A stretch of 64,000 bases of DNA, from assembly GCF_002236115.1 (NCBI RefSeq), contig NZ_NIWT01000001.1, positions 124,001 through 188,000 of the forward strand. Reading direction: 5' to 3'. A program made the translations under genes and the position numbers. Below, piece by piece: positions 1-8,610 of this stretch. The stretch comes from Pseudomonas jessenii. Lineage in GTDB: Bacteria; Pseudomonadota; Gammaproteobacteria; Pseudomonadales; Pseudomonadaceae. The number at the start of each line of letters is the position of its first letter. The first letter of the stretch is position 1. A model generated the notes under the pieces. The model was not told where the DNA came from, ran no database searches, and worked only from the letters and a program-made list of their open reading frames with translations.

Positions 1-193
1 GGCTTTAACACTTAAGCAATGGATTCTTGAGCATCGGCAGGAGCTAATTTCGATCGTCGGGCACTAGGGATTTTGCAATCAACTTGCCGCTTGAGGAGAG
101 CAAGTCGAAATTTTCTCGAGCGCAGCGCTTAGGGATGCTCTGAAATAAACGGATGTTTCCGGCTAGGGAAGGGCACGTAGCGAATCTTGCGTC

Positions 194-379
194 TCACTCA
201 AGTTGCCTTGCATCATAATCACCCCAAGACGCCCAAGCTGCATTTGGATATCGAGCAAAAAATGCTCCTAGCTCCTGGCCAGCCTCACATATCTGTGCGA
301 TCCCATTGTGAACAAAATCGCCATTTTCTTTAAAGGGTGAGCAGCAGTGACATTTCGCTACATCGGAAGCGCTGAGCAT
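194..379 (-). pseudogene. possible truncated 3'-5' exonuclease fragment
   Basis: A 61-codon reading frame on the minus strand contains a segment with the feel of a DEDD-type 3'-5' exonuclease (NAAWASWGDYDARQLE, resembling the WGSWGDYDRxQ stretch of that family), preceded by a Cys/His-rich piece. Exonucleases of this type are about 180 residues or more, so only an internal portion would be present, and neither the N-terminal DxE motif nor the C-terminal part is seen. The ATG abuts the point where mvaT-like homology begins on the other strand, so this looks like one side of a recombination junction. The family assignment rests on memory of a short motif and is weak; a non-coding stretch is possible. 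Confidence 0.3.
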
Positions 380-389
380 TAATGCTGGC

Positions 390-668
390 TTGAAGAAAGA
401 AATTGAATTTGAGACCAAGCTGAGTGCACTGCTGGGTGAATACAGCTACAGCCTAAAAGACGTGATCAACCTGCTTGATCCGAAGTCTGATCGACGTGCG
501 CCAGTTGCCGAGCCCCAAGCCAGTACTCGGACACCACGCCAGGCTAAGTTCTACAAGAACCCGAACACCGGTGAAATCGTCGAAACCAAAGGTGGCAATC
601 ACAAGACCCTGAAGGGATGGAGAGCTGAGCACGGCTCCACGACCGTTGAGTCTTGGTTGACCAAGTGA
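390..668 (+). pseudogene. 5'-truncated MvaT-like (H-NS family) DNA-binding protein
   Basis: MvaT/MvaU proteins are the Pseudomonas functional counterparts of H-NS: a N-terminal coiled-coil oligomerises and a C-terminal AT-hook-like domain binds AT-rich DNA. Here 92 codons keep the middle (KKEIEFETKLSALLGEYSYS) and the whole C-terminal DNA-binding region (YKNPNTGEIVETKGGNHKTL, ending VESWLTK), but about 30 N-terminal coiled-coil residues are missing compared with the usual 120-125. The frame is open upstream only to position 351 and has no ATG; a TTG at 390 is the first possible start. It would bind DNA poorly without dimerisation, so it is either a remnant or a dominant-negative fragment. Two further scraps of the same 3' end lie near 17.26 and 19.69 kb. 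Confidence 0.75.
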
Positions 669-723
669 GTTTGGTTGAGCACGAGCGGCATTTTGCCGAC
701 TGAGCCGCTGGCTTCGACAATCG

Positions 724-753
724 CCCCGACATATTCGGGGCTTTTTTTTTAGG
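724..753 (+). terminator. rho-independent terminator after mvaT-like remnant
   Basis: The stem GCCCCGA/TTCGGGGC with a short CATA-type loop is followed by nine T residues. It lies 56 bases after the stop of the mvaT-like frame and closes that unit before the catabolic locus begins. Confidence 0.85.
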
Positions 754-864
754 CGGTCAGGCACGACGCGTTGCGCGCATCCGCCTGGCCCGAACCGCCA
801 GCGCTCCATCCTGAAGCGTTCAGAGGGGGAAGCGATAGGCTTCACACTTTTACCGATATTTTGT

Positions 865-882
865 CTTTATTAAGCAATAAAG
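865..882. promoter_or_regulatory. perfect inverted repeat upstream of the MFS gene
   Basis: CTTTATT and AATAAAG are separated by AAGC inside an AT-rich 100-base stretch that precedes the MFS transporter. It could be an operator or part of the AT-rich promoter zone; no T-run follows, so it does not look like a terminator. Confidence 0.3.
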
Positions 883-1022
883 TCAGATTATAGGATTTTT
901 TTTGCTCCAGTTCTGAGCAAATTTACATTTTCTCAGCGATATTTCCCTAGGATGTAGGATCCACGGGCAGTCGACGACCGTGGTTTGTTTGAGGTCAGGG
1001 AGGAAAAGCCGATGGTCAGCAA

Positions 1023-1090
1023 CATTGCGCTTTTTTGTTGACAAACGCAGGCAGGCTTACGATGATTGCATTGCGTTTTTGCACAATAAT
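1023..1090 (+). promoter_or_regulatory. two ATTGCG-type sites in the MFS promoter
   Basis: CATTGCG followed by GTTGACAAACG occurs at 1023-1047, and CATTGCGTTTTTGCACAAT at 1069-1087. The first matches, almost base for base in its ends, the site at 9602-9626 in front of the aconitase gene. The second matches the site at 8475-8500 between prpF and the GntR gene. TTGACA at 1038-1043 could double as a -35 element. Shared sites suggest that one regulator, probably the GntR protein encoded in the locus, controls all units. Confidence 0.5.
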
Positions 1091-1111
1091 AAGCAACCTA
1101 GCAGGCCCACC

Positions 1112-2467
1112 ATGAATGACCAGACAGTAAAGTGCGAAGTGGAAAAAGCGGTCGTCAGAAAGCTCACGCTGCGGCTGATCCCGTTCCTGATGTTTTGCTA
1201 CTTCATTGCGTACGTGGATCGTGTGAATATCGGCTTTGCCGCGTTGACGATGAACAAAGACATCGGGTTGACTGCAACCATATTCGGGTTTGGCGCGACG
1301 CTTTTCTTTGTCGCCTACGTGCTCTTTGAAATGCCAAGCAACATTGCGATGGAAAAGTTCGGCGCTCGACGCTGGATTGCGCGGATTATGATTACGTGGG
1401 GGATCGTAGGATTCCTGACTGCCTTCATCACTGGCCCTTACTCCTTCGGTCTTTCACGCTTTTTGCTTGGTGCTGCTGAAGCTGGTTTTTTCCCAGGCGT
1501 CATCCTGTACCTCACTCAGTGGTTCCCCAAGGCATACATGGCACGTATCGTGGCTGTGTTCATGGTTGCCGTGCCACTGTCTAATTTCCTCGGTTCACCG
1601 CTTTCGGCAATCCTTTTAAAACTGGATGGGTTCTTGGATTTCCGAGGCTGGCAATGGCTGTTGATGCTCGAAGCCCTTCCAGCGGTAATCATGGGCATCT
1701 TGACGTTGTTCCTTTTGCCGAGCAAACCGTCTGAAGCGCGGTGGCTGACTGCAGACCAGAAAGACTGGCTCAGCAATCGTCTCGAGGCAGAAAGGCTGGA
1801 GAGAGAAGTTAAGGAGCGCGAGAAAGGTCTGGCCAAGGAGAAGACCAGAGGCAAGATCATGGCAGCTCTGACTAACAAAAACGTCCTCTTGTTAGCTGTC
1901 ATCTACATGAGCATCTCTGCCACCAGTAACACGCTTTCGCTGTGGATGCCCCAGATCCTTAAATCCTTTCACCTGACTGACATGGAAACCGGTTTGTTGA
2001 ATATGATCCCGTTCGGCTTGGGCGCGGTTTTCATGATCTTCTGGGGCATGCGAGCTGACAAAAAAGCCGAGCGGATCTTCAGCACCGCAATCCCGCTGGC
2101 AGTTACCGCAATCAGTTTTGCAGCCACTTTGCTTACTGATTCGCTCACGATCACGTTGATCCTGTTGTCCTTGGTACTGATTGGTAACTTTGCGTTGAAA
2201 GGGCCGTTCTGGGCTCTCACATCCGAAACCCTTTCTCCGGCTGTACTTGCTGCTGGTATTGCGGCGGTCAACACACTCGGTCACCTCGGTACTGGTGTTC
2301 TTAATTTCTTTGTCGGCGTTATCCGCGAGCACACTGGGAGCTTCCCTTTGGCGCTTCTGCCGCTCTCAGGTATGTGCGTAGTGGGCATCTGTTTAGTGTT
2401 CTATATCGGTCGCCAAAATACGAAGGAACTGGAGCGTCAACAGCGGGTAGCAGCCCTGAGCTCTTGA
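1112..2467 (+). CDS. MFS transporter, anion:cation symporter (ACS) family
   Basis: A 451-residue inner-membrane carrier with the usual 12 hydrophobic segments and a central charged loop. The N-terminal stretch (YFIAYVDRVNIGFAAL) and the loop pattern around LGAAEAGFFPGVILYLTQWF are typical of the ACS family (TC 2.A.1.14), whose members take up organic anions such as phthalate, tartrate, glucarate or aconitate-like acids with protons. The ATG at 1112 was chosen because conservation starts there; upstream in-frame codons lie in promoter sequence. It is the first gene of the tricarboxylate locus and is followed by its own terminator, so the decarboxylase genes behind it may need a separate promoter. 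The substrate cannot be read from sequence. Confidence 0.85.
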   Translation: MNDQTVKCEVEKAVVRKLTLRLIPFLMFCYFIAYVDRVNIGFAALTMNKDIGLTATIFGFGATLFFVAYVLFEMPSNIAMEKFGARRWIARIMITWGIVGFLTAFITGPYSFGLSRFLLGAAEAGFFPGVILYLTQWFPKAYMARIVAVFMVAVPLSNFLGSPLSAILLKLDGFLDFRGWQWLLMLEALPAVIMGILTLFLLPSKPSEARWLTADQKDWLSNRLEAERLEREVKEREKGLAKEKTRGKIMAALTNKNVLLLAVIYMSISATSNTLSLWMPQILKSFHLTDMETGLLNMIPFGLGAVFMIFWGMRADKKAERIFSTAIPLAVTAISFAATLLTDSLTITLILLSLVLIGNFALKGPFWALTSETLSPAVLAAGIAAVNTLGHLGTGVLNFFVGVIREHTGSFPLALLPLSGMCVVGICLVFYIGRQNTKELERQQRVAALSS

Positions 2468-2505
2468 ACCTTTAGTAAAAGCTGGCTCAACGATTGAAAA
2501 GTTTT

Positions 2506-2557
2506 AATGGTGGTATTTCATAGGGCAGAGGTTGGCTTGTGGATACCACCATTTTTT
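2506..2557 (+). terminator. terminator after the MFS gene
   Basis: AATGGTGGTAT pairs perfectly with ATACCACCATT over 11 base pairs around a 26-base loop and is followed by six T residues. The loop is long for a terminator, so it may also act as a regulated attenuator ahead of the next gene. Confidence 0.6.
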
Positions 2558-2694
2558 CGCCTGATCATGCATTTATCAACAAGCTAAATTTCTGGTGAGC
2601 GTCGATACGTCAACGATTATCCGATCAAGCATCATCATCATTACGTTCCTAGGGATTCCAATCCCGCTCTCCGCAACCAGAGGTAATAAGCAAG

Positions 2695-4338
2695 ATGGCC
2701 AAGGCCGCTGACGTAGTTGTGCAATGTCTAGAAAACGAAGGTGTGGAATTCGTCTTTGGTATTCCCGGTGAGGAAAACCTTGACCTGCTAGAGTCCCTTC
2801 GCAAGTCGCAGATCAAGTTGGTGCTGACGCGCCATGAACAATCTGCCGGCTTCATGGCCGCTACTTATGGTCGTCTCACGGGTAAAACCGGTGTCAGTCT
2901 GTCGACCCTTGGGCCAGGTGCAACGAATTTGGTGACTGCCAGCGCGTACGCTTATCTGGGCGGCATGCCGATGCTGATGATTACAGGCCAAAAGCCCATC
3001 AAAAAGTCCAAGCAAGGCCGTTTTCAGATCATCGACGTCTGCGGCATGATGGCTCCTATCACCAAGTACACGCACCAATTCGCCTCGGCAGACAATATCC
3101 CTGCACGGATGCGTGAAGCGTTTCGTCTGGCGGAAGAAGAGAAACCCGGAGCCGTCCATTTGGAACTTCCGGAGGATATCGCCGCTGAGCAAACCGATAG
3201 CATGCCGATCCCTCCGAGTTTGCATCGCCGTCCATTGGCGGAGCACAAAGCTGTCGAGGCAGCTGTCGAGAAGCTGCAGAAAGCGCGCAGCCCAATCCTG
3301 GTCATTGGTGCTGGTGCCAACCGCAAGATGACGGCTAAGGTTTTGAAGCAACTGATCGACGATACGGGCATCCCGTTTATAACTACGCAGATGGGTAAGG
3401 GTGTGGTTGATGAGCGTCACCCTCGTTTCCTCGGCAACGCCGCATTGTCGTCGGGAGACTTTGTTCACCGCGCCGTCGAGGCTGCCGATCTCATCGTCAA
3501 TATCGGCCACGATGTGATCGAGAAGCCGCCTTTCTTCATGGTTCGTGGCGGCACCGAAGTCATCCACATCAACTTCCGCTCCGCTGAAGTTGATGCTGTG
3601 TACTTCCCGCAGATTGAAGTGATTGGTGACATCGCCAATGCCGTTTGGCAGATCGGAGAAGCCCTGAACGACACCAGCCATTGGGATTTCACTCGCTTGA
3701 TGGCCATTCGAGAAGCAAACGAAGCCCAGATCATTGAAGGTGCAGACGACGACCGATTCCCGGTCTATCCCCAGCGTTTGGTAGCGGACATTCGTCGCGT
3801 GTTGCCGTCCGAAGGCATCGTTGCTTTGGACAATGGCATCTACAAAATCTGGTTTGCCCGCAATTACAAGGCTCATAAGCCCAATACCGTCCTCTTGGAT
3901 AATGCATTGGCGACTATGGGGGCGGGATTACCATCGGCTATGGCCGCACACTTGGTGTATCCAGATCGCCCGGTGATCTCGGTATGCGGGGACGGTGGAT
4001 TCATGATGAACAGCCAGGAGTTGGAGACAGCAGTTCGCCTGAATATGAACTTGATTGTTGTAATCCTGCGCGACGATGGCTACGGCATGATCCGCTGGAA
4101 ACAGGCCAACATGGGCTTCACCGATTTCGGCCTGGACTACGGCAACCCAGACTTCGTTAAGTACGCAGAGGCCTATGGCGCCAATGGCCATCGCGTTGAG
4201 AGTGCGGAAGGCTTCCTACCGCTGCTGGAGCACTGCATTAAAACGCCGGGCGTACACGTGATCGATTGTCCGGTCGATTACAGCGAAAACGACCGCATCC
4301 TGAACACGGAGTTGCGCGAGCGTAGCGCTGCCATTTGA
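2695..4338 (+). CDS. ThDP-dependent acetolactate-synthase-like enzyme, possible 2-oxoglutarate decarboxylase
   Basis: A 547-residue cytoplasmic thiamine-diphosphate enzyme of the acetolactate synthase/pyruvate oxidase superfamily. The catalytic glutamate is in TRHEQSAGFMA (E48), and the ThDP/Mg motif starts at GDGGFMMNSQE (G432) and runs to RDDGYGMI. No FAD-type small-subunit partner gene is present. Immediately downstream is a succinate-semialdehyde dehydrogenase gene. In Synechococcus PCC 7002 such an AlsS-like protein next to SSADH was shown to be a 2-oxoglutarate decarboxylase that bypasses 2-oxoglutarate dehydrogenase, so that role is at least as likely here as acetolactate synthesis. 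Family membership is secure; the substrate is inference from context. Confidence 0.85.
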   Translation: MAKAADVVVQCLENEGVEFVFGIPGEENLDLLESLRKSQIKLVLTRHEQSAGFMAATYGRLTGKTGVSLSTLGPGATNLVTASAYAYLGGMPMLMITGQKPIKKSKQGRFQIIDVCGMMAPITKYTHQFASADNIPARMREAFRLAEEEKPGAVHLELPEDIAAEQTDSMPIPPSLHRRPLAEHKAVEAAVEKLQKARSPILVIGAGANRKMTAKVLKQLIDDTGIPFITTQMGKGVVDERHPRFLGNAALSSGDFVHRAVEAADLIVNIGHDVIEKPPFFMVRGGTEVIHINFRSAEVDAVYFPQIEVIGDIANAVWQIGEALNDTSHWDFTRLMAIREANEAQIIEGADDDRFPVYPQRLVADIRRVLPSEGIVALDNGIYKIWFARNYKAHKPNTVLLDNALATMGAGLPSAMAAHLVYPDRPVISVCGDGGFMMNSQELETAVRLNMNLIVVILRDDGYGMIRWKQANMGFTDFGLDYGNPDFVKYAEAYGANGHRVESAEGFLPLLEHCIKTPGVHVIDCPVDYSENDRILNTELRERSAAI

Positions 4339-4397
4339 TGCATGGCGGGCAACCCAATGCCCGCCGTACTTTTATGAGTGAGTACAGGAGCTGCTCC

Positions 4398-5840
4398 ATG
4401 CAATTTAATGATTCGAACCTTTTCCGCCAGCAAGCCTTTATCGATGGCGCTTGGGTTGATGCGGACAATGGTCAGACGATCAAGGTCTACAACCCGGCAA
4501 CGGGCGAAATTCTGGGCACCGTGCCGAAAATGGGCGCTGCAGAAACCCGCCGTGCAATCGAAGCCGCTGACCAAGCGCTGCCGGCCTGGCGTGCACTGAC
4601 CGCCAAAGAACGTGGGGGCAAACTGCGTCGCTGGTTCGAACTGATGATCGAGAACCAGGGCGACCTGGCTCGCCTGATGACCCTGGAACAAGGCAAGCCA
4701 TTGGCCGAAGCCAAGGGCGAAATCATTTACGCCGCCTCCTTCATTGAGTGGTTCGCCGAAGAAGCCAAGCGCATCTACGGTGACGTGATTCCGGGCCACC
4801 AGCCAGACAAGCGCCTGATCGTGATCAAACAGCCAATCGGAGTGACCGCTGCAATCACTCCGTGGAACTTCCCGGCGGCGATGATCACCCGTAAAGCCGG
4901 CCCGGCCTTGGCCGCCGGTTGCACCATGGTGCTCAAGCCTGCTTCGCAAACTCCGTTTTCCGCTTTTGCACTGGCCGAACTGGCTCAGCGTGCGGGCATT
5001 CCTGCAGGCGTGTTCAGCGTGGTGTCCGGCAGCGCCGGCGACATTGGGAGCGAGTTGACCGGTAACCCGATCGTGCGCAAGTTGTCCTTCACCGGTTCGA
5101 CCGAAATCGGTCGTCAACTGATGTCGGAATGCGCTAAGGACATCAAGAAAGTGTCTCTGGAGCTGGGCGGCAACGCGCCGTTTATAGTGTTTGACGACGC
5201 CGACCTGGATAAGGCCGTCGAAGGCGCGATCATTTCCAAGTACCGCAACAACGGCCAGACCTGCGTTTGCGCCAACCGCCTGTACATCCAGGATACGGTC
5301 TACGACGCGTTCGCCGAGAAGCTGAAAGTGGCTGTAGCCAAGCTCAAGATTGGTAACGGTCTGGAGGAGGGCACCACTACTGGCCCGTTGATCGATGAAA
5401 AAGCCGTGGCCAAGGTGCAAGAGCATATTGCTGACGCTGTTGCCAAAGGCGCCACCGTGTTGTTCGGCGGCAAGTCGATGGAAGGCAACTTCTTCGAGCC
5501 GACCATCCTGACCAACGTGCCAAACAACGCTGCCGTGGCGAAGGAAGAAACCTTCGGCCCATTAGCGCCGCTGTTCCGCTTCAAAGACGAAGCCGATGTG
5601 ATCGCGATGTCGAATGCCACCGAGTTCGGACTGGCCTCGTACTTCTACGCTCGCGACCTGGGTCGTGTGTTCCGTGTGGCTGAAGCTTTGGAATACGGCA
5701 TGGTTGGCGTCAACACCGGTCTGATTTCCAATGAGGTCGCTCCGTTCGGGGGCATCAAGAGCTCGGGCCTGGGCCGTGAAGGTTCCAAATACGGCATCGA
5801 AGATTATCTGGAGATCAAATATCTCTGCTTGGGGATCTAG
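4398..5840 (+). CDS. gabD: NAD(P)-dependent succinate-semialdehyde dehydrogenase
   Basis: A 480-residue aldehyde dehydrogenase closest in feel to GabD: it oxidises succinic semialdehyde to succinate. The catalytic Cys289 sits in NNGQTCVCANRLY, the general-base glutamate in SLELGGNAPFIVFDD, and the cofactor-binding region in GVTAAITPWNFP. The family-typical C-terminal FGGIKSSGLGREGSKYGIED is intact. The ATG at 4398 has CAGGAG seven bases upstream; in-frame codons back to 4335 overlap the previous gene's end and are unlikely to be used. It follows the ThDP enzyme by 59 bases, so the two are very probably co-transcribed and act in sequence on 2-oxoglutarate, if the neighbour is a decarboxylase. 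Confidence 0.88.
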   Translation: MQFNDSNLFRQQAFIDGAWVDADNGQTIKVYNPATGEILGTVPKMGAAETRRAIEAADQALPAWRALTAKERGGKLRRWFELMIENQGDLARLMTLEQGKPLAEAKGEIIYAASFIEWFAEEAKRIYGDVIPGHQPDKRLIVIKQPIGVTAAITPWNFPAAMITRKAGPALAAGCTMVLKPASQTPFSAFALAELAQRAGIPAGVFSVVSGSAGDIGSELTGNPIVRKLSFTGSTEIGRQLMSECAKDIKKVSLELGGNAPFIVFDDADLDKAVEGAIISKYRNNGQTCVCANRLYIQDTVYDAFAEKLKVAVAKLKIGNGLEEGTTTGPLIDEKAVAKVQEHIADAVAKGATVLFGGKSMEGNFFEPTILTNVPNNAAVAKEETFGPLAPLFRFKDEADVIAMSNATEFGLASYFYARDLGRVFRVAEALEYGMVGVNTGLISNEVAPFGGIKSSGLGREGSKYGIEDYLEIKYLCLGI

Positions 5841-6123
5841 CTGCGTCCTAGGTTTAACAAATCTGGACTCTTCGAGCGCTTGCATCCGAATGTGTGACGT
5901 TGAATATCCCCGTTCTTCAGCCACACCTGTGGGGTGGTAGCACTTCGCTTTTACCCCGCAGTTCGCTACCAGATGCTTTGAGAGTTCATATTCCTTTCGA
6001 TAGTAGGCACCTTAGTAGCGACTTGGACAATGCATCGCTCCTCTTCGTCTACCGGTCTCAGCAATTCGAGAGATTATCAGGGCACGGATGGATGCGCCCT
6101 CAATGTTTGTGAAGAGGATACTC

Positions 6124-7167
6124 GTGGCAGAAATCCATTGGTCGAGATTTGTGACGACCCCGCTTATAGGGATCATTGGAGGGGTTCTTGCGAGTTACGT
6201 GCACTGGCCCTTGCCATGGATGGTGGGCTCGCTTGTCGCTGTGATACTGGTTAAATGCTGCGGCCCTTGGCAGATCGCCCCTCTACCTGGTGGGCGTAAG
6301 GCTGGCCAGTGGGTGGTGGGGGTGGGTATCGGACTGCATTTCAATGCGGCAGTCATTGAGCAAATCCTAAACTATTCCATCCCTATAGTTGCCGGCGCAC
6401 TAATTACCACCATGGTGAGTGTCATTGCCGTTTGGTTAATGCGCTCCAGTGGGCACGACAGAGCGACCGCATTCTTTTCTTCCATGCCCGGAGGGGCTGC
6501 GGAGATGGTGAATCTGGGGCAGCGCAACGGTGCGCTGCTAAGCCAAGTGGCGGCAGCTCAAAGCTTGCGTGTAGTGATCGTCGTATTGACCGTTCCCGCT
6601 GCTTTCAAATTCTTCATGGGCGAAGGGGTGGCCGTGGCTTCCCATTCGGAAGTTAGCTATTACTGGTTATTGGTGTTGTTTCCCTTGGGCGGGGTCGCAG
6701 GTTGGCTGCTGCAATATATGCGACAGCCAAATCCATGGATGTTCGGCTCTATATTTGTAAGTGCATGCGCGAGCGTCTGGTTTGATTTGCATTTGTCTTT
6801 ACCCACGGGAGCCAGTCAGTTTGGACAGTTGATGATCGGGAGCAGTCTTGGATGCTTCTTCGAGAGATCTTTCTTTAGAGATGCGCCAGGTTTTTTAGCG
6901 CGCAGCTTTTTATCTACCTGCTTGATGATAATCATAGCGGGAGCCGCCGCCGCAGGACTTGGATGGCTTGCGTGGCTCGATTTTCGCTCCTTGACGCTGG
7001 GCATGATGCCTGGAGGCATCGCGGAGATGAGCTTGACGGCGGAAACTTTGCAACTGTCTGTACCGCTAGTGACGGCGATGCAAACCCTTCGTTTGGTACT
7101 GGTGTTGTTCTTGGCCGAACCCCTTTTTCGCTACTGGCAACGAAAGGACAAGGCAAAGACACAGTGA
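6124..7167 (+). CDS. AbrB family integral membrane protein
   Basis: About 347 residues with 8-10 hydrophobic segments arranged as two similar halves, each containing an MPGG(A/I)AEM motif (SSMPGGAAEMVNLG and GMMPGGIAEMSLTA). That repeat marks the AbrB/ammonia-monooxygenase-like membrane family (PF05145), unrelated to the DNA-binding AbrB. Its members recur beside tricarboxylate (Tct) transporter and PrpF genes, and transport has been suggested but is not established. The GTG at 6124 has AGAGGA five bases upstream; ATG codons at 6088 and 6103 are alternatives that would add a few residues. The gene is the last of the rightward unit and converges with prpF. Confidence 0.8.
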   Translation: MAEIHWSRFVTTPLIGIIGGVLASYVHWPLPWMVGSLVAVILVKCCGPWQIAPLPGGRKAGQWVVGVGIGLHFNAAVIEQILNYSIPIVAGALITTMVSVIAVWLMRSSGHDRATAFFSSMPGGAAEMVNLGQRNGALLSQVAAAQSLRVVIVVLTVPAAFKFFMGEGVAVASHSEVSYYWLLVLFPLGGVAGWLLQYMRQPNPWMFGSIFVSACASVWFDLHLSLPTGASQFGQLMIGSSLGCFFERSFFRDAPGFLARSFLSTCLMIIIAGAAAAGLGWLAWLDFRSLTLGMMPGGIAEMSLTAETLQLSVPLVTAMQTLRLVLVLFLAEPLFRYWQRKDKAKTQ

Positions 7168-7221
7168 AGGTGTCGCCGTTCGGGGACGAACAGTTCATTC
7201 AGCCATTGATGGTAAAACGCG

Positions 7222-7253
7222 CCACTAACAGCGAGTTCAGTCGCTATTAGTGG
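7222..7253. terminator. bidirectional terminator between convergent genes
   Basis: CCACTAACAGCGA pairs with TCGCTATTAGTGG (12 of 13 bases) around a six-base loop, flanked by GCG/CGC. It sits between the AbrB gene and the convergent prpF gene and probably serves both, although no strong T-run is seen. Confidence 0.5.
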
Positions 7254-7269
7254 TTCGCGCATCACGGAT

Positions 7270-8442
7270 TCAGGACGCCGAAACTATGTCCGAAGGAACC
7301 AGTACTTGCCCGATCATCAGCCGGCGAGCAGATCGACTCATCACGGCTTTCGATACCGTCCAAACACCGTCTTGCTCTATAGCTTCGGCGCCAACGGCAA
7401 GACTTCCTGATGGGTGGCCAAAATGAATCTGTCTGCCAATCGAATCTGGATTCAGTCGATTCAACACGGTTCCTGGAATGATAGAGGCGACCGCGATCGC
7501 CACTGCTCCAGTGCCTGTCATGGCATGATGCAGCTTGCCCATGGAGAAGATCCGCGCGTTCAGATCTAAAGTAGATGGATCAATTTGTTTGCCGTTTACC
7601 GCTGTATAGGCAGATGGTTCCGAGACAAAGGAAAGCTTTGGTGTATGCGGGCGTTTCAAGGTCGCTTCTGCAGCAGTCGCAGCAAGCCCCATTCGGACTG
7701 CTGCATGAGCTCGAATTGCTTCGGCCTTTGCCAGCAATTCGGGGTCACCGTTTACATCTTTCTGCAGCTCGTTTCCTTGCAATCCCAACACACTCGCCCG
7801 AATGAAAATCGCAGGGTTACCTGCGTTGATCATGGTCATTTCTACATCGCCGACTCCCGGAACTGAGAGGATATCGATAGGGTTGCCCGTTGGGAACATG
7901 CGGCCTCCCTCTTCGTCTTCGCCCGCGCCTGGATCAAGGAATTCGATTTTGATTTCTGCAGAAGGGAACGTTACGCCGTCCAGCTCGAAGTCACCTTCCT
8001 CAACGACCTGCCCATCTCTCATTGGCACGTGGGCAATGATTTTTGAGTTGATGTTGGCCTGCCAAATTTTAACTACAGCTATGCCGTCGGTAGGTGCATC
8101 CACCAAGCCTTCCGCAATCGCAAATAAGCCGACGGCGGAAGTGAGGTTTCCGCAGTTGCCTGACCAATCGATGACAGGCTGATCAATCGCAACTTGGCCA
8201 AATCGGTAATCGACATCGCAATCCGCCCGGTCGGAGCGATTGATCAGCACCACTTTGCTCGTGCTCGAGGTAGCGCCACCCATGCCATCAATTTGTTGAC
8301 CATAAGGATCTGGACTGCCAATGACCCTTAACAGGATGCGGTCGCGCTCGATGACATCAGAGGGAAGCCAATCAGTTCGAAAGAAAACGCCTTTGCTGGT
8401 GCCGCCTCGCATAAATACGGCTGGATAGGCTACTTGTGGCAT
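7270..8442 (-). CDS. PrpF family isomerase (aconitate/methylaconitate isomerase-like)
   Basis: A 390-residue cytoplasmic protein of the PrpF family, which shifts double bonds or cis/trans geometry in aconitate-type tricarboxylates (2-methylaconitate, trans-aconitate, 4-oxalomesaconate). Family marks are the N-terminal FMRGGTSKGVFF, the active-site cysteine in SGNCGNLTSAVG, and the substrate-loop region GMGGATSSTSKV. The ATG at 8442 has GGAG seven bases before it. No prpB or prpC (methylisocitrate lyase, methylcitrate synthase) lies nearby, so it is unlikely to belong to a classical propionate operon. The nearby aconitase and Tct genes point to trans-aconitate or a related acid as substrate. 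It is transcribed away from the GntR gene. Confidence 0.85.
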   Translation of the reverse strand: MPQVAYPAVFMRGGTSKGVFFRTDWLPSDVIERDRILLRVIGSPDPYGQQIDGMGGATSSTSKVVLINRSDRADCDVDYRFGQVAIDQPVIDWSGNCGNLTSAVGLFAIAEGLVDAPTDGIAVVKIWQANINSKIIAHVPMRDGQVVEEGDFELDGVTFPSAEIKIEFLDPGAGEDEEGGRMFPTGNPIDILSVPGVGDVEMTMINAGNPAIFIRASVLGLQGNELQKDVNGDPELLAKAEAIRAHAAVRMGLAATAAEATLKRPHTPKLSFVSEPSAYTAVNGKQIDPSTLDLNARIFSMGKLHHAMTGTGAVAIAVASIIPGTVLNRLNPDSIGRQIHFGHPSGSLAVGAEAIEQDGVWTVSKAVMSRSARRLMIGQVLVPSDIVSAS

Positions 8443-8474
8443 TGGGAAGCTCCGGTTGGGTCGTGAAATCCTAT

Positions 8475-8505
8475 ATTGCGTTTTTATGTTATAAAACACA
8501 ATAAT
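8475..8505. promoter_or_regulatory. ATTGCGTTT site with TTTTAT/ATAAAA dyad in the prpF-gntR interval
   Basis: ATTGCGTTTTTATG at 8475-8488 overlaps the dyad TTTTAT-GTT-ATAAAA (8482-8496) and runs into CACAATAAT. The same elements recur at 1069-1090, and part of them at 9602. This is the probable regulator-binding region for the leftward prpF promoter and possibly for gntR itself. Confidence 0.45.
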
Positions 8506-8610
8506 TCCGCCATTTCGATTGTCGGATGAATTTGCGCTTTTCACCACAGCGCTGCCCCACCGTGTATATTTGCTACTCCCAATGCCTTTAGATCAGCCAA
8601 GCCAACAGAC

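Noticed and set aside
2788..3876. 362-codon frame on the minus strand opposite the ThDP enzyme gene
   Set aside because: It lies fully antisense to a gene with clear motifs, has no ribosome site or recognisable domain, and its length is a by-product of codon bias.
4278..5426. 382-codon frame on the minus strand opposite gabD
   Set aside because: A shadow of a well-supported aldehyde dehydrogenase; the composition is rich in His/Gln/Arg as expected for antisense frames.
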